64,000 nucleotides of DNA from Brevundimonas intermedia (GCF_027922165.1 NZ_BSFD01000001.1:468015-532014), one strand, 5' to 3'. Shown: positions 33,381-42,547, counted from the first letter of the stretch. Numbers and translations: made by a program. The notes: generated by a model from the sequence alone, not told the origin.

Positions 33381-34484
33381 TCAGGTCGCCGCGAACTCGC
33401 TCAGCGCGTCGATCACGGCGCGGTTTTGATCTTCCGTGCCGATGGTGATGCGCAGGCCCTGCGGCAGGCCGTAGCCGCCGACGCCCCGAACGATGATCCC
33501 CTTGGCGTTCAGGTAATCGTTAGCGGCGGCGGCGCGTTGGGCGCTGTCGAACAACACCAGCACGAAGTTGCCGGCGCTGGGCAGAACCTCAAAGCCGAAG
33601 CCGCGCACGGCCTGGGTCAGGCGCGGCTTCCAGGCCGTGATCAGGTCGCGTGACGCCTGCTGGTGCGCCTCGTCGCCCACAGCGGCGGCCGCCGCCTCCA
33701 GCCCCGGCACAGAGACATTGAACGGCAGCCGGATCCGATCCATCGCCTCGACCATCGCAAGCGGCGCATAACCGAAGCCGATGCGCAGCCCCCCCAGGCC
33801 GTGGATCTTGGAGAAGGTGCGGGTGACGACGACGTTGGCCGCGTCCTTGGCCAGCGGGAAGGCGGTCTCCCAGTCGGCCTCGGTCACATATTCCGCATAG
33901 GCCTCGTCGACCACCAAGATGACGTTGGCCGGCAGGGCCGCATGCAGACGGCGAATCTCCTCGCCGGTGTTGTAGCTGCCGGTCGGGTTCGACGGGTTGG
34001 AGACATAGACGATCTTCGTCCGCTCATCGACCTGGGCCAACAGCGCATCGACCTCGGCCTTGAAGTTGGGCTCGGGCGCAAGCTTGACCTGGGCCTCACA
34101 GCCCAGGGCGCTGATCCGGTAGGCCAGGAAGCCGTACTGGCCGCAGACGATATTATCGCCCGCCGTCAGATAGGTCTGGTTCAGCAGGGCGAAGACCTCG
34201 TCCGAGCCGTTGCCGAAGATCAGCCGCTCGGGTTCCAGCCCATGCGTGTCCGCCACCGCGTCGCGCAACTTGGTCGCCCGACCGTCCGGGTAGATGTGGA
34301 TATTCTTGATCGCGGCTTCATAGGCCGCGCGCGCCTTCTCGCCCGCGCCCAGCATGTTCTCGTTCGAGGACAGCTTCATCGGCTCGGCGACGCCGGCGAT
34401 GGACGACTTGCCGCCGACATAGGGGGCGATGTCGAGGATGCCGGGCTTTGCCTCGGGTCCTTGGGGCGCAGGCGCGTCGGTCAT
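33381..34484 (-). CDS. hisC: Histidinol-phosphate/aromatic aminotransferase
   Basis: A 367-residue fold-type I PLP aminotransferase. The PLP lysine is in TRTFSKIHGLGGLRIGFGYA, with NPSNPTGSYN and VVDEAYAEYV as cofactor-binding segments and GVGGYGLPQGLRITIG as the arginine substrate site. HisC enzymes transaminate histidinol phosphate, and paralogues also act on phenylpyruvate and related compounds. No other his gene is close. The two upstream genes on the same strand are an unassigned protein and DUF2125, so an aromatic amino-acid role is equally possible. The ATG at 34484 is chosen at the start of conservation. Confidence 0.93.
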   Translation of the reverse strand: MTDAPAPQGPEAKPGILDIAPYVGGKSSIAGVAEPMKLSSNENMLGAGEKARAAYEAAIKNIHIYPDGRATKLRDAVADTHGLEPERLIFGNGSDEVFALLNQTYLTAGDNIVCGQYGFLAYRISALGCEAQVKLAPEPNFKAEVDALLAQVDERTKIVYVSNPSNPTGSYNTGEEIRRLHAALPANVILVVDEAYAEYVTEADWETAFPLAKDAANVVVTRTFSKIHGLGGLRIGFGYAPLAMVEAMDRIRLPFNVSVPGLEAAAAAVGDEAHQQASRDLITAWKPRLTQAVRGFGFEVLPSAGNFVLVLFDSAQRAAAANDYLNAKGIIVRGVGGYGLPQGLRITIGTEDQNRAVIDALSEFAAT

Positions 34485-34498
34485 GGAAAGCCTTGAAC

Positions 34499-35185
34499 TC
34501 AGAAGATGGGGGCGGCGCCGATGACGCCGGTCAGACGGCCGGGGGCATTGCTCAGCCGCCCGTCCTCCGCCTGCACATAGCCCGTCAACACGAACAGCTT
34601 CAAGCCGCCTGCCGCCGCAAGCGGATCGGCGACCAGCCCGGCCTCGCCCAGGGCTTCGACGATCTTGGTCTCGGACCAGCCGCTGTCGGTGACCCAGAAG
34701 GTGCGGTCGCCACCGGTGGGACCCGAGACTTCTTTGGATACCAGAAAGGCCTGGGGCCGCGCCCGGCCGTCGTCCGGCAGGGCGGCGACGATCTTCAGTT
34801 CGGGGCGCGCCAGCAGCCGTCCCCACCAGGGTCGGTCCGATGTCAGATCAAGCATGGCGCGAGACCCGCCCTCGACCGCCCTCAGGGCGTCGTCAGCGGA
34901 CAGGGGCCTGGCGCCGAGACCGTAGCGGTCGGTCGCCAAGGCTTGGGCCAGACCACCGCACGTCACCAGCGACGGCCCGGTCGCCGTCTCGATCCGCCCC
35001 CACAAAGCCTTCAGCGCCGAGCGCTCGACAGGGCCGACGTCCGCCGTCAGATCGCGCAGGGCCAGAACCCCAGCGTCGAACCGATCGCGCGGACCGGCCG
35101 CGATCCTGGCCCGCACAGCCTCGACCACCGCCCGGTCCAGCCCCGACAGGACGGCGTCATCCCGAGGTTCTTCCAGCAGTCCCAT
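34499..35185 (-). CDS. Unassigned protein upstream of hisC (possible chorismate-mutase relative)
   Basis: A 228-residue soluble protein. The N-terminal 85 residues are helical (AVLSGLDRAVVEAVRARIAAG, ALKALWGRIETATG) and loosely recall the helical layout of AroQ chorismate mutases, but I do not see a convincing active site. The C-terminal part (ARPQAFLVSKEVSGPTGGDR, FWVTDSGWSETKIVEALGEA, GLKLFVLTGYVQAEDG) has alternating strands and helices similar in rhythm to an ACT-like regulatory domain. Its ATG overlaps the DUF2125 stop by one base, and hisC follows 14 bases after its stop. The aromatic amino-acid context suggests, but does not prove, a role there. Confidence 0.5.
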   Translation of the reverse strand: MGLLEEPRDDAVLSGLDRAVVEAVRARIAAGPRDRFDAGVLALRDLTADVGPVERSALKALWGRIETATGPSLVTCGGLAQALATDRYGLGARPLSADDALRAVEGGSRAMLDLTSDRPWWGRLLARPELKIVAALPDDGRARPQAFLVSKEVSGPTGGDRTFWVTDSGWSETKIVEALGEAGLVADPLAAAGGLKLFVLTGYVQAEDGRLSNAPGRLTGVIGAAPIF

Positions 35186-36237
35186 CAGAACAGCTTGGGC
35201 GCCGGCGCCAGGGGGAAGGGCCCCAGCCAGGTGCGCCCGTCCCGGAAGATGACGGTCAGAGCCATGTCTTCGCGACCGGCGGCGTCGGCCGCCCCGGCGA
35301 CCGCAGCGGCGCCGGCGGCGCCGACACGGTTCACCGGCCCTTGGCGCGTCTCCAACAGGCCCGACAGGGCGGGCACCGGCTTGCGCGACTGCAGGGCGAC
35401 CTCGCCGGTCAGCCGTCCGTTCACATCGGCGCGGAGCACCTCGCTGCTCAGAGTGGCGCGGCTGTCGCCCGCCTGAAGATCGCCCCGCACCTTGCGGAAC
35501 GTGCCCCCGCCCTTGGTCCATTGAGAAAAGACCCCGGCCGCATCCCCGACCTTCAGCAGGTCCGCCCGACCGATGGTCGCCTCAAGCTGGGTGGTCAATT
35601 GACCGTCCTGGGCGAACCCCTCGACCGGTCCGTCGCGGCGTCCCTGACCGTCCACCAGGCGGAACATCACGTCGATGTCGTCGCTCGGCGTGGTCGAGCC
35701 TTCCAGATGGGGGCGGGAATAGAATTCGATCCGCGCCGCGCGAGCGATGGGGAAGGGCTCGCCGTCGGCATGGGCTGTAAAGACCGGATTGACCAGTTCT
35801 AGAGACAGATTGGGCCAGCGCTGATCGATGCCGCTAGCGCTCATACGAATGGCGTCGCCGTTCACCGCCACCTTGCCCTTGCCGGCGCGGGTCAGGACTA
35901 GGCCTTCCGGGGCGACCACGACCCATTTGGTCGGCTGATAGGCATTGGCCTCGGCATTCAACTCAGGCGCTGCGACGGCGTGACCGGACGGAGCCGCGAT
36001 GGTGACGTGGGTCAGTTTCACATTCGCGCGGAACGGCCAGCCAACGATCCGCTTGTCGGCGTAGCGCACGTCCCAGCCGGCCTGACGCATGGTCACGGCC
36101 TGGGCCTCCAGTCCCTCGTCGATCTGGCGCGTCAGATAGAACCACCACCCCGTCCAGCCGGCCAGGGCGATCAGCACGATGACGAAGGGGGCGTACAGGC
36201 CCGCGCGGCTGTGTCGCTTGGTCGGAAGCTCGGTCAT
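35185..36237 (-). CDS. DUF2125 domain-containing protein
   Basis: A 350-residue protein with one N-terminal membrane segment (YAPFVIVLIALAGWTGWWFYL) that places the remainder in the periplasm. The DUF2125 family is recognisable by QAVTMRQAGWDVRYADKRIVGWPFRANVKLTHV and by NPVFTAHADGEPFP further on (given here as conserved blocks). The domain is beta-rich, resembling AsmA/YdbH-like envelope proteins, which is an inference. Function is unknown. It starts the short operon with the unassigned protein and hisC, the neighbouring stop and start codons sharing one base (TGATG). Confidence 0.87.
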   Translation of the reverse strand: MTELPTKRHSRAGLYAPFVIVLIALAGWTGWWFYLTRQIDEGLEAQAVTMRQAGWDVRYADKRIVGWPFRANVKLTHVTIAAPSGHAVAAPELNAEANAYQPTKWVVVAPEGLVLTRAGKGKVAVNGDAIRMSASGIDQRWPNLSLELVNPVFTAHADGEPFPIARAARIEFYSRPHLEGSTTPSDDIDVMFRLVDGQGRRDGPVEGFAQDGQLTTQLEATIGRADLLKVGDAAGVFSQWTKGGGTFRKVRGDLQAGDSRATLSSEVLRADVNGRLTGEVALQSRKPVPALSGLLETRQGPVNRVGAAGAAAVAGAADAAGREDMALTVIFRDGRTWLGPFPLAPAPKLF

Positions 36238-36303
36238 GGGGTCTTCTTAGTCGAAGCGAAGGCCTGCTCGCTACCGTCAGCAACGCCGTTCTACACCCGA
36301 TGT

Positions 36304-39165
36304 TCAGTCCGCCAGGAAGGTGCGCACCGTCTCCACCGCATCGGCCAGGCCCATCCGCTGGACCTCTGTCCCCGGCGGCAGGCTGGCGAACAGGCGCGTC
36401 GGGGTGGCGGCGTCCAGCATCAGGAACACCCCCTTGTCGTCGCCGCGCCGGATCAACCGCCCGAAAGCCTGGGCGATGCGAGCGCGGGCCAGGGCGTCAT
36501 CATAACCCTTGCCCTGAGAGAATTGTCCGCCCAGCCGTTCCCGCCGCGCCTTGTGCAGCAGGTCCGGGCGCGGCCAGGGCACGCGGTCGAAGGCCAGCAC
36601 GCGCAGGGACCGTCCCGGCACATCGACCCCGTCCCGCACCGCGTCGGTGCCCAGCAGGCAGGCGTTCTCTTCGACACGGAACATGTCCACCAGCGCGCCG
36701 ACCTCCAGCGGATCGACGTGTTGGGCGTAAAGCGGCACCCCCGCCTTCGCCAGGTCCGGCCCCAGGCGCTCATAGACCGCCTTCAGCCGACGGATGGCGG
36801 TGAACAGGCCCAGTCCCCCGCCCCCGGCCGCCAGGAACAATTCGCGCATCGCCGCCGCCGTCTGGCGCGGATCGTCCTTGACGAGGTCGTTGACGACGAT
36901 GACCCGGCTGTTGGCCGCATAGTCGAACGGGCTTTCGACCTTCAGCGTGCGCGGCGGCTCGATCAATCGCGCCGAGCCGGTCCGCAACCGCGCCAGATCG
37001 AACGGATCCTCCTGCAAAGGATCGGACAGGGTCGCCGAGGTCACCAGCACGCCATGGGACGGCGCGATCACAGCCGCCTCCAACGGCACGGTCGGGTCGA
37101 TCCAGTGGCGGCGCAGGGCCACATCGTGAATGCGACCGAAGGCGGTCTCGGCCGACAGCCAGTCGACGAAGTCCGGATCAGGCTCGTCCCCGCCGTCCTC
37201 CAACGCCGCCAGCATCGAGCGCCAGCCCGGCAGGGTCATCCGCGCCCGCCGGTCCAGTCCTCGCAAGGCGCCCTCGATCCGCGACCGCTGCGACCCGTCC
37301 AGTTCGGCGGCCTCGTCGTCGAGGATGTCCTCCAGATGTCGCGAAAGGGCCAGCAGGGGCGCCTCGATGGCGGCCAGGGCCTGGGCCGCCGCGCGGGCGG
37401 TCTCGGCCACCGGCTCGGTGACGGGCTTCAGTGCGCATTCCATCCCGAATTCGGCGCCGCCGTATGGACTGTTTTCGGCCGTACGGGCGCGCAACTGGTT
37501 CAGGGCGGCGGCCAGGAAGGCCTCGATCGGCCCGATGGGATTGACCTCGCCCGAGGCCGGAGCGACGCGACCCGACACGCCCTCGCCCGGCAATGCGGCC
37601 GAGGCGCGGATGGCGTCCTGCAAGGCCTTCAGCGCCGCCTCGTTGTCCCCGACCATGTCGCCCAGCCGTTGTTCCAGCCCGCGTCCACGCCGCCCCTTGC
37701 CTTCCGGCCCCCGAATCCAGCGGCGCAGCTCCGCCGCCTCCTGGCCCGACAGACAGGCGGAAAAGGCGCTGTCGGCGGCGTCGAACAGGTGGTGGCCCTC
37801 GTCGAAGACGATGCGTTTCAGCGCCGCCGTCTCGCCGTCCTGCTTTTGGCCCCGCGCCGAGCGCGCCCCGTCGAACGCGGCCTGGGTCAGAACCAGGGCG
37901 TGGTTGGCGATGACCAGATCCGCGCGTCGGCTGGCGCGGATGGTCTTTTCGACGAAGCAGCTGCGATAGTGCGGACAGGCGGCGTGCACACATTCGCCCC
38001 GTCGATCCACCAGATTGGCCGCCCCCGCCGCATGGGCGGGCGCCATGGCGAACAGGCCGGGCAGCCAGCCCGAAAAATCCCCGCCGGTCATGTCCCCGTC
38101 GCGCGTGTGCAAGGCCCATCGCCCCGCCAGGGCCAGGCCGATCAGGTCGCCGTTCCCCAGCTGGGCCGCCTGAACCATGTCCTGCAGATTGAGAACGCAA
38201 AGATAGTTCTCGCGTCCCTTGCGGATCACGGTCTTCCTGCGGCGCTCCTCCGGATCAGGCCACAGCGACTGGCTCTCGCGGTCGATCTGGCGTTGCAGGG
38301 CGCGGGTATAGGTCGAGATCCAGGCCGCCCCCTGGTTCCGCTCCGCCCACAGCGAGGCCGGCGCCAGATAGCCCAGGGTCTTGCCCGTCCCGGTCCCCGC
38401 CTCGGCCAGCAGCACACGCGGCCGCCCCTCCTCGTTGCGCGGCGAAAAGGCGAAGGCGGCCTCGGCGGCGTAGTCGGACTGGGTCGGCCGTGTCTCGTCC
38501 AGGCCCGAGGCCTGCAGCAATTTGGCCAACCGGATGCGCGCGCTCTCGCTGTCGACCGGCGCCGATCCCGCCTCGCCGCGCGGCGCCTCGTCCTCCCACT
38601 CCGTCAAGCGGCTCCAGACGTCCAGACCCGACCCGCGATGCTGCCGCGCCCGCACCCCGCCGGCCTCCAGGGCCTGCACCACCCGTTCGCCCCAGGCCCA
38701 GGCCGCCCGTTGCAGGGTCAGGGCCAAAACATAGGCAGCCTCTCGTTCCGGATAGGCGGCCGCCGCCAGTTCGCGCAGCAGCACAGCCGCCGCCTCGCGC
38801 AGCACCGCGGCCTGCGCCTCGGCCGACTTCGGCTCCGCCAAGCCCAGCGACAGGGCCAGCCCAGTCGGCGACGGCGCGCAGAACTGCGCCGGCCGCACGA
38901 AGGCGTACAGCTCCAGCACATCCATCAGCTCGCCCGACCGCGGCGGCGGCGTCAGTCCCAGCCGCCGCGCCGTCAGCGAGGCGTGGGCCACCAGCACGGC
39001 CCCGCCGGTAAACAAGCCCTCCGCCGCTCCCCGCCCGATCTTTCTGGCCCCCGCCTCATCGCACACCGCCCCCGCGCCCGGCGGCGTGGCGAGCGCCGGC
39101 GCCAGGTCGAGCCAGGGCTCGGCGCCGGTCAGGCGGGATTCTGCGATGACGGATTCGTCGGACAC
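36304..39165 (-). CDS. DinG/Rad3-type ATP-dependent DNA helicase
   Basis: A 953-residue superfamily 2 helicase. The first 230 residues are a variable N-terminal domain not clearly a nuclease. Walker A is AEAGTGTGKTLGYL, and Walker B is FDEGHHLFDAADS. Iron-sulfur cysteines are in CVHAACPHYRSCFVEK, the XPD/DinG signature. Motif III-like SHGVLVTSATLSDP, motif V-VI region ACLLGTDAVRDGVDVPG and FGRLIRRGDDKG follow. DinG enzymes unwind R-loops, G-quadruplexes and replication intermediates with 5'-3' polarity. The Phd/PIN pair on the plus strand is divergent from it, with about 110 bases between. Confidence 0.92.
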   Translation of the reverse strand: MSDESVIAESRLTGAEPWLDLAPALATPPGAGAVCDEAGARKIGRGAAEGLFTGGAVLVAHASLTARRLGLTPPPRSGELMDVLELYAFVRPAQFCAPSPTGLALSLGLAEPKSAEAQAAVLREAAAVLLRELAAAAYPEREAAYVLALTLQRAAWAWGERVVQALEAGGVRARQHRGSGLDVWSRLTEWEDEAPRGEAGSAPVDSESARIRLAKLLQASGLDETRPTQSDYAAEAAFAFSPRNEEGRPRVLLAEAGTGTGKTLGYLAPASLWAERNQGAAWISTYTRALQRQIDRESQSLWPDPEERRRKTVIRKGRENYLCVLNLQDMVQAAQLGNGDLIGLALAGRWALHTRDGDMTGGDFSGWLPGLFAMAPAHAAGAANLVDRRGECVHAACPHYRSCFVEKTIRASRRADLVIANHALVLTQAAFDGARSARGQKQDGETAALKRIVFDEGHHLFDAADSAFSACLSGQEAAELRRWIRGPEGKGRRGRGLEQRLGDMVGDNEAALKALQDAIRASAALPGEGVSGRVAPASGEVNPIGPIEAFLAAALNQLRARTAENSPYGGAEFGMECALKPVTEPVAETARAAAQALAAIEAPLLALSRHLEDILDDEAAELDGSQRSRIEGALRGLDRRARMTLPGWRSMLAALEDGGDEPDPDFVDWLSAETAFGRIHDVALRRHWIDPTVPLEAAVIAPSHGVLVTSATLSDPLQEDPFDLARLRTGSARLIEPPRTLKVESPFDYAANSRVIVVNDLVKDDPRQTAAAMRELFLAAGGGGLGLFTAIRRLKAVYERLGPDLAKAGVPLYAQHVDPLEVGALVDMFRVEENACLLGTDAVRDGVDVPGRSLRVLAFDRVPWPRPDLLHKARRERLGGQFSQGKGYDDALARARIAQAFGRLIRRGDDKGVFLMLDAATPTRLFASLPPGTEVQRMGLADAVETVRTFLAD

Positions 39166-39273
39166 GGCCGATAGATAGCGACCTCGGGGCTGAAACGGAA
39201 CGGGAACATTTCATTGACCGAAGCGCTTACTCGGAGTATGGCCATAAACGATAGCCAGACCGGAGACGCAGCG

Positions 39274-39525
39274 ATGAACTGGAGCGTGGCCAAGGCCAAG
39301 GACAATTTCTCCGAGGTCATTCGGAAATCCCGCACCGAAGGGCCGCAAGAGATTTCTCTGCACGGAGAGGCTGCCGCCGTCGTCCTCTCGGCCGAGGATT
39401 TCAGACGCCTTAAGGATCCGCGTGCGTCGCGCGACTTCAAGGACTGGCTGCTGAACGGCCCTTCTCTGGAAGGTGTCGATCTGGAACGCGACCGCCGACC
39501 GGCGAGGGAAATCGATCCCTTCTGA
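39274..39525 (+). CDS. Phd-type antitoxin, second pair
   Basis: An 83-residue antitoxin beginning MNWSVAKAKDNFSEVIRKS, the Phd/YefM DNA-binding start, with PQEISLHGEAAAVVLSAEDF as the second half of the fold. The toxin-binding C-terminus is DWLLNGPSLEGVDLER followed by a basic stretch. An earlier ATG exists at 39238, but the ATG at 39274 has the better purine-rich upstream (GGAGACGCAGCG) and fits the family's usual start. The stop shares one base with the toxin start (TGATG). No clear operator palindrome is visible in the spacer. Confidence 0.9.
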   Translation: MNWSVAKAKDNFSEVIRKSRTEGPQEISLHGEAAAVVLSAEDFRRLKDPRASRDFKDWLLNGPSLEGVDLERDRRPAREIDPF

Positions 39526-39941
39526 TGTTCCTGCTCGATACCAACGTCGTAAGCGAACCCAAGCGCGCCCGTCCTGATGCGGGGGTGATCGCATGGCTTG
39601 CCGACCAGTTGCTGTCGGACCTGCACCTCAGCGTCATCACCGTGGGCGAACTGCGACGCGGCATCGTGCGACTGGAGCCGGGGCGGCGTCGCGACGATCT
39701 AGACTACTGGCTGACGGATCTCATCCTAAGATATGGCGCGCGCATTCTGCCAGTCGATCTGGAAGTCACCGAGCGTTGGGCGTCTTTAGCCGAAACTGCT
39801 CGCACCTTGGGCCGCCCGTCGGAAATGACGGACGAGTTGATCGCGGCGACGGCTCATGTCCACGGCCTGACGGTGGTGACCCGAAATCTTCGTCACTTCG
39901 AACATAGCGGGTGCCGTCTGCTGTCGCCGTGGAGCGTGTGA
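39525..39941 (+). CDS. PIN-domain toxin (VapC family), second pair
   Basis: A 138-residue PIN toxin of the FitB-like subgroup. It starts MFLLDTNVVSEPKRARPDAG, has the conserved glutamate in SVITVGELRRGI, the central aspartate in GRPSEMTDELIAATAHVHG, and TVVTRNLRHFEHSGC near the end. The four acidic residues expected for metal-dependent RNA cleavage appear intact. It differs from the toxin at 10605-11018 both in sequence and subgroup. Its stop overlaps the start of the Lhr-type helicase gene (GTGA), so toxin, antitoxin and repair genes may share one transcript. The RNA target is unknown. Confidence 0.92.
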   Translation: MFLLDTNVVSEPKRARPDAGVIAWLADQLLSDLHLSVITVGELRRGIVRLEPGRRRDDLDYWLTDLILRYGARILPVDLEVTERWASLAETARTLGRPSEMTDELIAATAHVHGLTVVTRNLRHFEHSGCRLLSPWSV

Positions 39942-42547
39942 CGATCCTCCCGCCCCTGTTCGCCGACTGGTTCGCGTCGCGAGGCTGGTCACCTCGGCGG
40001 CATCAGCTGGAGATGGTTGCGGCGGGACAGGCCCGTCAGCACGCCCTGCTGGTCGCCCCGACCGGCGGGGGCAAGACCCTGGCCGGGTTTCTGCCCAGTC
40101 TGATCGAACTGGCGGAGCGCGGGCCGAGGCCGGCGACCGGGCCAGGGTCGGGCGTGCACACCCTTTATCTGTCGCCGTTGAAGGCCCTGACCACCGACGT
40201 CGAGCGCAATCTGATGACGCCGATCCGCGAGATCGGGCTGAACATCCATGTCGAAACCCGAACGGGCGACACCAAACAGTCCAAACGCCAGCGCCAGCGT
40301 GACTTCCCCCCCGACATCCTGCTGACCACGCCCGAACAGCTGGCCCTGTTCTGCGCCTGGGAAGGGGCGCGGTCCTATTTCGCCGACTTGAAATGCGTCG
40401 TGCTGGACGAGGTCCACGCCATCTGGAGCGGCAAGCGTGGCGATCTGCTGTCGCTTGGCCTGGGGCGGCTACAGAGCTTCTCGCCGGGGATGCGGCGGGT
40501 GGGGCTGAGCGCCACGATCGAGGACCCGGATCTGATCCGGGGGTGGCTGGCCCCGAGACTTCCTTCTCCCCTTGCGGGAGAAGGTGGCTCGCGCAGCGAG
40601 ACGGATGAGGGGTTGCTCCCAACCGCACCGGCATCTGCTCTCGAGGCTGAACCGACCCCTCATCCGAGCCCTTCGGGCCCACCTTCCCCCGCAAGGGGAG
40701 AAGGGGTTATTTTGGTCCGAGGCGACCCCGGCGCGCCGGCCGTCATCGACGTGCTGATCTCCGAGGGCAAGGTCCCCTGGGCCGGCCACACGGGCCAGCA
40801 CGCCATTCCCGAGGTCTACGCCGCCATTCAACGGGCCGGCCTGGCGTTGATCTTCGTCAACACCCGCTGGCAGTCGGAATTCGTCTTTCAGCAGCTGTGG
40901 GCGATCAACGACGACAATCTGCCCATCGGCTTGCACCACGGCTCCCTGGCGGCGGAGCAGAGGCGCAAGGTCGAGGCGGCCATGGCGCGCGGCGATCTGC
41001 GGGCGGTGGTCTGCACCTCGACCCTGGACCTCGGTATCGACTGGGGCGACGTCGATCTGGTCATCCAGATGGCGGCGCCCAAGGGCTCCAGCCGTCTCGT
41101 CCAACGGATCGGCCGCGCCAACCACCGGCTGGACGAGCCGTCCCGCGCCCTGCTGGTGCCCGCCAGCCGGTTCGAGATGCTGGAATGCCAGGCGGCCCGC
41201 GAGGCCGTCGCCGACAACGCGTTCGACTGGGAGCCGATCCATATCGGCACGCTGGACACCCTGGCCCAGCACGTGATGGGCGTCGCCTGTTCCGAAGCCT
41301 TCGACATGCAGGCCCTGTATGACGAAATCACCGGCTGCGGCCCCTATCGCGCCCTGACCTGGGAGCAGTTCGAGGAGGTGGTCGATTTCGTCGCCACCGG
41401 CGGCTATGCGCTGCGGACCTATGACCGGTTCGCCCGCATCGTCCGCGCCCCGGACGGCCGCTGGAAGGCCCGCACCAAGGACATCGCCCAGCGGCACCGT
41501 ATGAACGTCGGAGCCATCGTCTCGGCCGGAACCCTGAACGTGCGCGTGGCCGGCCGTCGCGGCGGCGCCTCGCGCCAACTGGTCGCGGGCCGCAAGGTGG
41601 GCGAGGCCGAGGAATGGTATTTCGAACAGCTGACGCCCGGCGACACCTTCCTGTTCGCCGGCCAGGTCTGGGCGTTTCAGGGCATCGTCGGGACCGACGC
41701 CCTGGTCAGCCACGCCAATGACAAGGACCCCAAGATCCCGTCCTGGGGCGGGTCCAAGTTTCCCCTGTCCACCTCACTGGCCGACCGGGTGCGCACCATG
41801 GTGCAGGACCCGGACCACTGGCGCGTCCTGCCGCCTGACGTGCAGGAATGGCTGGCGCTCCAGGCCGAACGGTCCGCGATTCCCGACGCCGAATCCATGC
41901 TGGTCGAGACCTTCCCGCGCGGTAGCCGGCATTTCCTGGTCGCCTACCCGTTCGAAGGCAATCTGGCGCACACCACCCTGTGCATGCTGCTGACCCGGCG
42001 GCTGGATCGACTGGGCGTCGGACCGCTGGGCTTCGTCGTCACCGACTATTCCCTGGCCGTCTGGTCGATCAAGCCGATGGACCAGATCGACCTGGACGCC
42101 CTGTTTCAGTCCGACATGTTGGGTGACGACCTGGAGGCCTGGCTGGAGGAGAGCTTCATGATGAAGCGGTCGTTCCGCAATTGCGCCCTGATCTCCGGCT
42201 TGATCGAACGTCGCCAGCCCGGCGCCGAAAAGACCGGCCGCCAGGTGACCTTCTCGACCGACCTGATCTACGACGTGCTGCGCCGCCACCAACCCGACCA
42301 CCTGTTGCTGAAGACCGCCCGTGCCGACGCCGCGTCAGGCCTGCTGGACGTGGCGCGCCTGGGCCAGATGCTGGCGCGGATCGAGGGCCGGATCAGGCAT
42401 CAGCCCTTGACGCGTCCCTCGCCCTTCTGCGTGCCGGTTCTGGTTCAGATCGGGCGCGAAAGAGTCGGTGGCGACGCCGCAGAGATGATCCTGGATGAGA
42501 GCGCCGAACATCTGATCGCCGAAGTCATGGACGAGGACGCGCCATGA
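39938..42547 (+). CDS. Ligase-associated DNA damage response helicase (Lhr-Core type)
   Basis: An 869-residue DEXH-box helicase. Motif I is APTGGGKTLAGFLPSL, motif II DEVHAIWSGKRGD, motif III GLSATIED, motif VI QRIGRANHR. A winged-helix and Lhr-Core C-terminal domain follow (GRKVGEAEEWYFEQLTPGDTF). These enzymes unwind 3'-tailed and RNA:DNA substrates and accompany PdeM in a DNA-damage response cluster. GTG at 39938 overlaps the toxin stop, though earlier GTGs exist. About 50 residues (roughly 209-256) are foreign, encoded by an in-frame palindromic repeat between motifs III and IV. The partner ligase and exonuclease genes are not in the window. Confidence 0.9.
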   Translation: MTILPPLFADWFASRGWSPRRHQLEMVAAGQARQHALLVAPTGGGKTLAGFLPSLIELAERGPRPATGPGSGVHTLYLSPLKALTTDVERNLMTPIREIGLNIHVETRTGDTKQSKRQRQRDFPPDILLTTPEQLALFCAWEGARSYFADLKCVVLDEVHAIWSGKRGDLLSLGLGRLQSFSPGMRRVGLSATIEDPDLIRGWLAPRLPSPLAGEGGSRSETDEGLLPTAPASALEAEPTPHPSPSGPPSPARGEGVILVRGDPGAPAVIDVLISEGKVPWAGHTGQHAIPEVYAAIQRAGLALIFVNTRWQSEFVFQQLWAINDDNLPIGLHHGSLAAEQRRKVEAAMARGDLRAVVCTSTLDLGIDWGDVDLVIQMAAPKGSSRLVQRIGRANHRLDEPSRALLVPASRFEMLECQAAREAVADNAFDWEPIHIGTLDTLAQHVMGVACSEAFDMQALYDEITGCGPYRALTWEQFEEVVDFVATGGYALRTYDRFARIVRAPDGRWKARTKDIAQRHRMNVGAIVSAGTLNVRVAGRRGGASRQLVAGRKVGEAEEWYFEQLTPGDTFLFAGQVWAFQGIVGTDALVSHANDKDPKIPSWGGSKFPLSTSLADRVRTMVQDPDHWRVLPPDVQEWLALQAERSAIPDAESMLVETFPRGSRHFLVAYPFEGNLAHTTLCMLLTRRLDRLGVGPLGFVVTDYSLAVWSIKPMDQIDLDALFQSDMLGDDLEAWLEESFMMKRSFRNCALISGLIERRQPGAEKTGRQVTFSTDLIYDVLRRHQPDHLLLKTARADAASGLLDVARLGQMLARIEGRIRHQPLTRPSPFCVPVLVQIGRERVGGDAAEMILDESAEHLIAEVMDEDAP
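40562..40704. repeat. Family B palindromic element inserted in frame in the Lhr gene
   Basis: Outer arms: CCTTCTCCCCTTGCGGGAGA (from 40562) and the inverse ending CCGCAAGGGGAGAAGG (to 40704). Inner arms: CGGATGAGGGGT (40602-40613) with ACCCCTCATCCG (40654-40665). The whole element is read through without a stop, adding Pro/Ser/Glu/Gly-rich residues to the helicase. It is related to the intergenic repeats at 5033 and 19573. Confidence 0.85.

Noticed and set aside
35980..39174. A 1,064-codon open frame on the plus strand opposite the DinG-type helicase and DUF2125
   Set aside because: It mirrors the codons of the real genes on the other strand, has extreme Arg/Gly/Gln/His composition and no recognisable domain. 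Such antisense frames are expected where the third codon base is almost always G or C.
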